Source: Aquilaria yunnanensis (taxonomy: Eukaryota > Streptophyta > Magnoliopsida > Malvales > Thymelaeaceae). Taken from it: 64,000 nt of DNA. Numbering within the stretch: position 1 is the stretch's first letter; the number at the start of each line of letters is the position of its first letter. The translations under genes and the position numbers were made by a program. The stretch spans positions 73,409,751-73,473,750 of the forward strand of contig CM077596.1 of the NCBI GenBank assembly GCA_039654915.1. Reading direction: 5' to 3'. The notes beneath the pieces were generated by a model. That model saw only the letters and a list, made by a program, of their open reading frames with translations. It made no database searches and had not been told where the DNA came from. Shown one piece after another: positions 56,325 to 64,000 of the stretch.

Positions 56325-57790
56325 TAATTACAATTTATCCCCTAAGATTTAGGTAAATTACACTTTGCTCCATTCTGTTTCATAAATATATATTTTACCC
56401 CTGACTTTTTAATACAGTTTAATAGTAACTTCTGAAATCTTAATTTAAACATTACGATAGCTATCTTCTAGTAATTTTAATCTGTTTGATATTTTTTTTT
56501 AAGTTTAACAGACATTTTAAATTATCAATTTTTTCTTTCTGTATTTATTTTAATTTTTAAAATAATATTTTTTAAATGTCAATTAATTATATATATATAT
56601 ATAATACTTTACAGATTGAAATTGCTTGAACATGAAAATTGTGTAGTAGGGATAAAAAGGAGTTAGGCTTTTTTCGAGTAGCTCGAGTTGATGCTTTTTG
56701 AGCTAGGTCCATTAGAGTCTGAGCTTAAGCTTGAGCTGGAAAATGGGCTGAAACTTTTTTAGTGCCGAGCTCGAGCCTAAAGAAACCCGGCCTTATGAGC
56801 TCACGGGCCTAACAGGCCCAATCTTTTTGTCCCTTTCCCATATGTTACGTTAGTTCTAATCACCTAACCCCTTTTCCCTCTGCTTCTCAAATACAGCACC
56901 AGCTTTTAACCTTTTGTTCTCAAATTTCTTCTTCGATGTCCAATTGATCAAAGAAAGGAGGGCTTCGAGTCAATGGAGCCCAGAATGAGGTTGACAATGC
57001 CATGGGGTCTTGGAGCGCAAAATAAAGACTACAGTGGTGGAACAGCCCAACTATAGAGCCAACACCCTTGTGACATATGCGCCATTCTGGGTTTCTAACT
57101 CATTGTGACATCTGCATGGCTCTGGGTTTCCTCACTCCACTTGGGCATCGCACCGTTCTAGGTTTCGATCCATTTTGGTTAATCTTTCTCATTTCCTTGA
57201 TTTGAATGATGAAATGGAAATGAGGCATGAGATTGGGTGATGGTGAACTAGCCTAGATGAGGCACTCCGGATGAGTCCCATGGTGAGTTGATCTTTGGTG
57301 GCTTAGAAATCAATAAGGGTGGCAGACAATTGACGACTTGAGGAAAATGATAGTTGATTTGTGAAGTTCATAAAATCAAAATATAATAGTAGAGGATTAG
57401 AAAATTTGGGATATGTTTTATAATTTCCCTTTCTTTGGTTTCTCTATGTAAAAAATTACATATTCAGTCCCCATCTTTTATTAAATTTATAGTTATGACA
57501 CTAAAGTTTATATATGTTATTCAAGCTTGGTGAGCTTTCGGGCCTAACTCGAGCTTGAAAAATTAGGCTCAAGCAATTCGGGTTCTAGCCCAGATAGTAC
57601 CGAACTACAAAAGGCATGTGCTCAAGCTCAGTGGGTTTGGGCTCGGCCTAGCCTATTTTCACTCCTATTGTACAGTATAAATTAAGATTTCATAAGTTAT
57701 TATTAGACTGCATTAAAAAAAAATGGGGTCAAGTGTATATTTTTAAAACAAAAGCTAAAGTGTAATCTCACCTAAATCTAGTATCAACAA
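56325..57790. mobile_element. MITE of the 19086 family, split by a hAT-like element
   Basis: The left part (56325-56646) and right part (57668-57790) together follow the order of the MITE at 19086-19510: 'aattacaatttatcc', 'aaattacactttgctcc', 'ttaatacagttta', ..., 'agtgtaatctcacctaaat'. Inverted ends are visible. Confidence 0.7.
56647..57667. mobile_element. hAT-like non-autonomous element, 1,021 bp
   Basis: Inverted ends TAGGGATAAAAAGG and, reversed, TAGGAGTGAAAATAGG; flanks TTGTGTAG (56639-56646) and TTGTACAG (57668-57675) match at 6 of 8 positions. Subterminal 'gagctcgagc' words match those of 47625-48611. The interior (56880-57320) is unlike the interiors of the other two members and has no clear gene. 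Confidence 0.7.
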
Positions 57791-57905
57791 GTGATATATT
57801 ATAGGCCTAAATCTCATGCGTGAATTGTCAGTAACCCTATAATATAAATACCAAATCTTACACAAAATCTAGTATTAACAAGTGATATATTATAGGCCTA
57901 AATGC
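57774..57905. repeat. Direct repeat of about 40 bp flanking a 50-bp spacer
   Basis: 'aaatctagtatcaacaagtg' plus 'atatattataggcctaaat' occurs at 57774-57813 and again, with one substitution, at 57865-57904. The second copy runs into the left end of the foldback element. Confidence 0.85.
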
Positions 57906-59575
57906 ATGATTAATCCTCCAACTTTGTCAACTCGCACGAGTTAGTCCTTTAACTTTGACTAAGTACAACTTAGTCCTCAAATTTTGCAAAATCATACGAC
58001 TTAATCCTCAAAATTTTTAAATAATGAGACTTAGTCCTTCAACCATCAGGATAAACTATAATTTTAAGCTCTAATGTCCAATCTTTTAGCAAAATGACCC
58101 CTTCTATTTAGGAACTTCCATTATCACCAAACTTGTGGTTAATAAACCTTACTAAATTTTTAAATACATAGTTAGCTATTTAAATAACTTACAAAATGAT
58201 CATTCAAAAAATTATATACAATAATTTTGAAAAAATATAATTATTTAATAATTTATATTTTTCTTTTTCTTTTAAAAAAATTACTTTGGTTGACTTATTG
58301 GAATGAAAAAAAAGTATTTTTTATGCACTCCACTATTATGTTGATCAATTATTTTTTCTAAATATTTTTCTCACCTTTTTCATACAAAATATGCAAATTT
58401 AGGGACATTTGAATTTAGAGATCATTTTTAAAGGAGTTTTTCTTTAAGTAGATATACATTTCAAACAATTTTTCAAATTAATCTTCTTGGTTTTAATATT
58501 TTGTGATTTAGAATTATTATATCACATCATCTTGAAACTAATTCATCCCTTGCAATTCTCATGCTAATGAAGATGGTACGTACTATAACTTCCTTGGATT
58601 TTTATTATTTGTTTTTGAAGAAAAATTTGGGGGAAAATAAAAATGAAAAAGCTAACGAAGATGGTATGTACTATCATTTGTTATCTACTTTGGCTAGATA
58701 TAAATAAGAGTAGGGAATTTAGGGAAAAATAAAAAATTTAATTTAACCAATTAATTAGAATATTGACTATTTCTTTCTTTTGATGGATTCCAACTAGTAT
58801 TTATATTTGAAAAAAAAAAAGATTCAATAAATATAAAGAAGCCATTAATATGCAAAAAGTTAAAGAAATAAAGAAGGTAAAGAAAAATTGAGGAAGAATA
58901 TAAGGGAAAAATCATACCGAAGTTAAGGGTTGGGTTGTTTTTGTTTTTGTATTTTTTCCCAAATTTTTCTTTAAAAAAATGATAAAAAACCAAGAAAGTT
59001 ATAGTATGCACCATTTTCATTAGCATGAGAATTGTAAGGGAAGAATTAGTTTTAAGATAATGTGGTATACTAATTATAAATCACAAAATATTAATACCAA
59101 AAAGATTAATTTGGAAAATTGTTTGAAAGCTAAATCTACTTAAAGCAAAACTCTTCTAAAAATGGTCTCTAAATTCATAAGTCCATAATATTTTAGAAAC
59201 AATAAGAAAAACATAAATTAGTAAATAGTTAGATATTTTTAAAATTATTGTATATAATTTTTTGAATTATCATTTTGTAAGTTATTAATTAGTTAATTAT
59301 GCATTTAATAATTTAGTAAAGTTTATCAATCCACAAGGTTGGTGATAATGGAATTTCATAAATAGAAGGGTCATTTTGCTAAGAGATTAGATGTTAGGAT
59401 TTAATGTCGTAGATTATCCTGATGGCTGAAGAACTAAGTCACATAATTTAAAATGGATGAGGATTAAATCGCATGATTTTGTAAAGTTTGAGAACTAAGT
59501 TATATTGACTCAAAGTTAAGGGACCAACTCATTAGAGTTGATAAAGTTGAAGGACTAATTGTGCATTTAGGCCTA
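57893..59575. mobile_element. Foldback-type element, 1,683 bp, long inverted arms
   Basis: It begins TAGGCCTAAATGCATGATT and its reversed right end begins TAGGCCTAAATGCACAATT. The two arms (about 57893-58635 and 58935-59575) are inverted copies over most of their length, for example 'tccattatcaccaaacttgt' against 'accaaccttgtggattgata' in reverse. No coding region is seen; the 91-codon frame at 58751-59026 is AT-driven. The TSD is ambiguous (TA or ATT). Confidence 0.8.
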
Positions 59576-59706
59576 TATTATGTATATCATATAAGGTAGT
59601 AACGTGGGAATCAATCCATAATATCTAGCGTCATATGATTCATATTTATCCAGTCAGCAAATTGAAAAATGCAGAAAACATATTATTAGAGTGACCGCGT
59701 ATCTAT

Positions 59707-61122
59707 TGTTAGTGTTGTGCCCAAAAGGCCAATCATAAGATGATTGTATTTTTGCACATTGAGTCATGATATTTTATTGAAACATTAATCCAGCAATTTT
59801 GTTTGTTGTTTTGTTTCTGCGTAACGTAATAAACATAATTGTAACCCTAGAATAATGATATTCTTAAACGTCCTTAGTCTAGTATTATTGTGGAGCGGGT
59901 TGCAATAATACATAATGACTAGCATATGTGGAGACTAATATGAGATATGTAGTCTACATATGGGTACAAGTTGGAGAACTTGTGTACTGGACCAACCCAC
60001 CATGAGAACACTTCATGGATCGTTCTATGAGTGTCATAAGTGATTCTCATAGTGATCATGGTATATGTAGTCCTTCGACTTAAGATCATCAAGATTCCCT
60101 ACATGTAAGTCACATACTTTAATACTTTCCTTTGTTGCTCGTAACTGAGTGAACTTGAAGGAGGTCATTGGGTATGTCACATATCATGCGGAGGGATTTG
60201 TATGATTAAGATGGGATTTGTCCCTCCTATGTAACGGGAGTGATATATTTGGGCCCCTTCATAGAGTGAGACTTAGAAAATGCATGGCCATGCTCCGATG
60301 AGTTGATATATGATATCAATGTCGTCAGTTTAAGTTGGTCTACTCGGTAATCAAGAAACCAAAGATTGGGCTATACGAGAGTGACACATTCCATGTCTCG
60401 TGCTTAGTCTTGATATCTTGGACAAAGGGACAATGACATATATCGGTGATGATCATAAAGGTTTAGTTAATTCACCGACAATCTTGTCACTTGGGTAGCA
60501 ATGATGTGTTGCTAGACACCGCTCATTGCTTATGATCATAAATGTGATTTATGATTATTGCCAACATGGCAAGAGCCTATTGGGTCGCACACATAGAGCT
60601 ATTTGGATCATTAAAGTGCATGGGCTAATTATTTGGGTTATGGTTTCACTTTAATTTCGTATTAATAATGGGCCAAGGAGTTGAGCCATTATTAATCCCG
60701 AAATTAAATCCTAATTGGATTAGGGCTTTGAAACCCATTAGGCCTGGAAGTTGAGTCTCACTATAAATACAACTTTTAAGTGAGAAATTCGAAGGTCTCC
60801 CTGCTCTAGTCTCCCAAAAGGACAGCCGCACTCTTCTCTTGCAATTCCTTGGAGGACGCAAGCTAGCACTGCGAGCGCAAGAGAAACGCATCTGCCGGGA
60901 CGTGGTGAAAGCATGGTGATCCTAAGAGGCTCGTGTGGATACCATAGAGAGCCTGAACACGTCAACTGTTCAGGTTTTGTGATTCGACTCTACAGTTGAG
61001 TGAGAGATCTCAACCGAAAATTAGGTATGAAATTTTCGAACACCCGATTTACCCCGTTTCACTTGGATCCTGGAGGGTTTTGGTTAAATTCCACTGCGCT
61101 GTTTGGCTCCCGAAACCCAACA
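59707..61122 (+). mobile_element. Solo LTR, 1,416 bp, TSD TCTAT
   Basis: It starts TGTTAGTGTTGTG and ends AAACCCAACA, flanked by a perfect TCTAT duplication (59702-59706 and 61123-61127). A TATA box (TATAAAT, 60762-60768) sits about 355 bases before the end. No internal domain is present, so it is a recombination product of a full element. The minus-strand frames at 60646-60965 have no recognisable product. The parent family (copia or gypsy) cannot be told from the LTR alone. Confidence 0.85.
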
Positions 61123-61239
61123 TCTATATGTATCACCGTGGAAAATTTAATTTCTAACGTATATATATATGTGTGTGTGTATGTGTGTGTGCGTGTGTGT
61201 ATGTATATATGTATATATGAAGATGCATAAATGTTGAAC
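61123..61239. repeat. AT/GT microsatellite cluster
   Basis: Alternating purine-pyrimidine runs (TATATA, TGTGTG, TGCGTG) over about 61155-61220, directly right of the solo LTR. Confidence 0.85.
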
Positions 61240-62530
61240 AATTTTTTTATCCTTACATTATAAGCTATATTATTCTTTTATTGAAACTCAATTTTGTCAT
61301 CATATATTTAATTTGAGTTATATTAGCACAATAACACTAAAAGGGAATATTAAGTTATTTCTAAATTTTATTTTTTGCTACAAACTTGCATATATTTGAT
61401 GCTATATTACATAATTAAGTATTGTATATAATTTTTCTTTGCACCAATCTTACCTTTAATCGTTAAAACTTCTAGACTGTCACTAAAGTTTTTATTTTTT
61501 ATTTTTTATTTTTTCTTTTTTACATCAAACATGCTACTTTTGGTTCTACATTATTATCAAATAATTATCATAAGTATAATAAATATTTTATGAAACTTAA
61601 AATTTCAACTTAACAAGTATAGACTAAGTTTGTTCTACTATAAAAAAAATGTTGTTGAATATAAAATTTTTGTCAATTAAGTTTTTTTTATCAACTTAGA
61701 TGAATATATACTACATGAAAGCTTACATATCTAGTTCATCTTAAAGCAATAAAGTATATTTTTTGCTTTAAACTTACCTCATGCTTGATTTTATATTACA
61801 GAATCAAGTGTTGTATATATATTTTTTTTTCTTGCCTTAATCTCACTTTTAATGACTAAAACTCTTAGATTGCTACGAACGTTTTTTCTTTTTTTTTTGT
61901 TTGCACTAAACTTGTTGTCCTTGGTTCTATATTACTATCAAATAGTGTCTTGAGTATAATAAATATTATATATAAATTAAAATTTCAACTTAATGTGCAT
62001 AGATATTAAATGATCAATTTACACTTACATTATAATTTATTTTGTTCTTTTAATAAAACTCAAATTTATAATTATCTATTTTATTGGAGTTATATTAGTA
62101 CTAAAACAATAAAAGAGACCCTTAAGTTGCTACTAAATTTTATTTTTTGTTACAAACTTAACCGCGCTTGATTTTATATTCAAGTACTGTATGCATTTTC
62201 TTTTGCGTTAATCTTACCTTTAATGGCTAAAAGCCTAAAACTTCTAAATTGTCAATAAAGTTTTTTTTTTTATCAAACATGCTACCTTTGGTTTCATGTT
62301 ACTATCAAATAATATCTTGAGTGTAATAAATATTTTATAAAACTTAAAATTTCAACTTAACAAGTATAGCCTAAGTTTGTTATACAATAAAAAATGTTTT
62401 TGAATATAAAATTTTTGTCAATTAAGTTTTTTTTTTCAAACTTGGATGAATATATACTAGATGAAAGCTTACATATCTAGTCAATCTTAGAGAAATAATA
62501 TAATTTAAGTATTAATCAAGCATATATTAT
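61240..62530. repeat. Diverged tandem array, unit about 385 bp, three units
   Basis: The order 'ctacaaactt', 'ttgatttta/tgctatatt', 'cttacctttaat', 'aaaacttcta', 'catgctacctttggtt', 'ttactatcaaata' and 'cttaaaatttcaactta' occurs starting near 61376, 61756 and 62146. The outer units agree best and also share 'gatgaatatatactaratga'. It is AT-rich and non-coding. Confidence 0.75.
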
Positions 62531-62629
62531 GAACGAAATAAAAAAATTATCATTGTAACAAAGGTCATTGGGAAAAATCTTAGGAGAAAAAATTTCTTTG
62601 CTATTAGAATTATAATATAAGTGGACTTT

Positions 62630-64000
62630 TGTTAACAGCCAATTTCGTCCGACCATAAAAAATTTTAAAAGAAATTAAATAAAAGAAATTAAATAAAAAA
62701 AAATATTATTTTTATTATTATTATTATTACTAAAAATTTTAATTAGTTTAAAATACATTTTTTTTGTGAAGATTTGATTTAAAATGATATATGTGTGAAT
62801 ATGTGTATGTTTGAAATAAAATAAAATTTCAAGAAAAAAATGGCAAAATTTAAAAGTTTGAGGTAAAAATGACAACATTAAGAAGTTTCGGGAAAAATTG
62901 ACAAATTCTGAAAGTTCCAGGAGCATTTGGTAGTTTGTCACATAAAATTTTGGGCCTGCCGACGTTTCTAGCGCAAATTGACAGAAAACGACAAAATTGT
63001 CAAAATCAGAAGCTTCAGGAACTTATCCAGAGGCTGAGAGACGTAAAGGACTAAAATTGTCATTTTACCAATTTAAAAGATAAGTTTGAAATTTTTTATT
63101 AATTTATCCATCAACAGTTCAGCCAAACTTCCTCTATAAATAGCCCCCCAAATTTTGTGCTGAACACAGAAAAAAATAGAAAGAAAACTTAGAGCTCCGT
63201 TTCAAAAAAAAATAAAATTACAGCCTTATTCCCTAGATTATCCTTCCTCTGCCCAGAAAGTCTCAAAAATTCGTTTTCTTACGATTCGACCATCTTCTTC
63301 GTTTGTTTTCTTTTCTTCCGTTTCACATCTCTCTCTCTTTCCTGCACGCTGCCTGACCGCCACCTCCCCCCGCCGTCGTCCTGCCGTCCGGCCGTCGCCG
63401 CCGCCTCTACCGCCGTCGTCCGCGCCTCCCCTCCGCCGTGACTTTTTTCTTTTTCCTTCCCTTTCCGGCCGTCGTCCCGCATCGCCGTGCTGCCGTCACG
63501 CCGCCGCCGCTCCCCCGCCGTCGCCTCGCCGTCCACGCCCCCCGCCGTCGCCCCCTGCCAGCCCACGCCGCCGCCACCTGCTCTTCCTTCCTCCCTCCTC
63601 CTTCCCTGCTCCCTTCCCTGTGCGCGCGAAGTCACGTTTCTTAACAGGAAATTCAAAAAATTAAATTTAAAAGGGTAAACTCCTATTTAATCCTTCATCT
63701 TTTCAATTTCTTTCACTTTGGTCACTAACTTTTTATTTTGTTCTTGCAGAATTAATTACTAACCCTTTTAATTTTTACTTGTTTATTTATTATTTGTTTA
63801 TTACTAACCCCTTTTTTTATTGTTGTTATTAACTTACTAACAACTAACTTTTAATACTATTATTGTTACTAACCTTTTAATTTTTGCATTATTACTAACT
63901 TTTATAATTGTTGTTAACAATTAATTAACTTTTATTATTGTTGTTAATTAATTAATTTAATTAACTTGGCTAACTTTTATTATTGTTGTTAATTAATTAA
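62630..64000 (+). mobile_element. LTR of the 5468-8056 family, cut by the window end
   Basis: It starts TGTTAACAGCCAATTTCG and follows the other LTR nearly base by base ('gatttaaaatgatatatgtg', 'agacgtaaaggactaaaatt'). It has the same TATA box at 63135-63142 and the same AT-rich tandem array from about 63840. It differs by an extra GC-rich block of roughly 330 bp at 63300-63640. Whether it is solo or part of a full element cannot be seen. Confidence 0.85.
63300..63640. repeat. GC-rich CCGCCGTCG block inside the LTR
   Basis: Triplet-like runs of CCG, CGT and CGC make long open frames on both strands (63279-63656 minus, 63438-63678 plus), but composition explains them. The related LTR has only a short C-rich trace at the same place (about 6138-6152), so the block was lost there or expanded here. 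Confidence 0.6.

Noticed and set aside
63279..63678. Overlapping Arg/Gly/Ala- and Pro-rich open frames on both strands
   Set aside because: They are produced by CCG/CGT triplet composition of the GC-rich LTR block and have no domain.
5352..64000. The LTR copies at 5468 and 62630 as the two ends of one giant element
   Set aside because: The first has its own perfect TSD on both sides, so it is an independent solo insertion.

Overview
The window is plant nuclear DNA, almost certainly from a eudicot. It has GT-AG introns of 70-100 bases, a four-exon LIFEGUARD/Bax-inhibitor gene, Tat-lineage Ty3/gypsy LTR retrotransposons, a Helitron with plant-type RepHel and RPA genes, hAT- and Mutator-type elements and AT-rich intergenic sequence. 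No tRNA, rRNA or CRISPR array was recognised. Only one ordinary host gene is clear (49910-52097, + strand). Nearly everything else is a stack of nested transposable elements, whose boundaries can be read from terminal motifs and target-site duplications (TSDs).

Left part (1-21.9 kb). After about 4 kb of AT-rich sequence with MITE remains, a Mutator-like element with inverted ends (4179 and 18737) carries a captured gene-like interior. It is split by an old, decayed Tat-type gypsy element on the minus strand (about 5352-18323). The 3' LTR of that element is itself split by a 2,589-bp solo LTR (5468-8056, TSD ATGTT). A MITE (19086-19510) and a Mutator-like MITE (19680-21242) follow; the latter contains a hAT-like element (20132-21101, perfect 8-bp TSD).

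Centre (21.9-46.2 kb). A large Helitron lies on the minus strand. Its 3' end (hairpin plus CTAG, followed by T) is at 21928 and its probable 5' end (A|TC) is at 46175. It encodes a 10-exon RPA70-like single-strand DNA-binding protein and a 4-exon RepHel protein (zinc finger, HUH/two-tyrosine Rep nuclease, PIF1-type helicase). Upstream lie an F-box-like gene with one stop codon, an exon-like fragment and a small gene with a possible dsRNA-binding-like fold. RepHel is broken by two later insertions and shows no other lesion. One is an 11,006-bp Tat-lineage gypsy element (25905-36910, TSD CCCCC, 971-bp LTRs about 1.5% diverged). The other is a 169-bp internally deleted solo LTR (40562-40730, TSD CTCCG). 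The gypsy element has one long gag-pol frame with a single TGA. Downstream of pol it carries an antisense gene with its own TATA box and three introns, damaged by one frameshift and one stop. The old element at 5-18 kb has a recognisable remnant of the same antisense gene in the same place.

Right part (46.2-64 kb). This holds two more hAT-like 1-kb elements (47625-48611 and 56647-57667), the LIFEGUARD gene, several MITEs and a 1.7-kb foldback element (57893-59575). They are followed by a 1,416-bp solo LTR (59707-61122, TSD TCTAT), a three-unit tandem array (about 61240-62530) and the start of a second LTR of the 5468-8056 family (62630 to the window end).

How the pieces fit: the Helitron genes (RepHel for nicking and unwinding, RPA-like for coating single strands) form a rolling-circle transposition set. 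The gypsy element that disabled it is young, so the Helitron coding capacity was probably intact until recently. All exon joins and TSDs were worked out by eye from the sequence; family names rest on recognised motifs, not on a database search.
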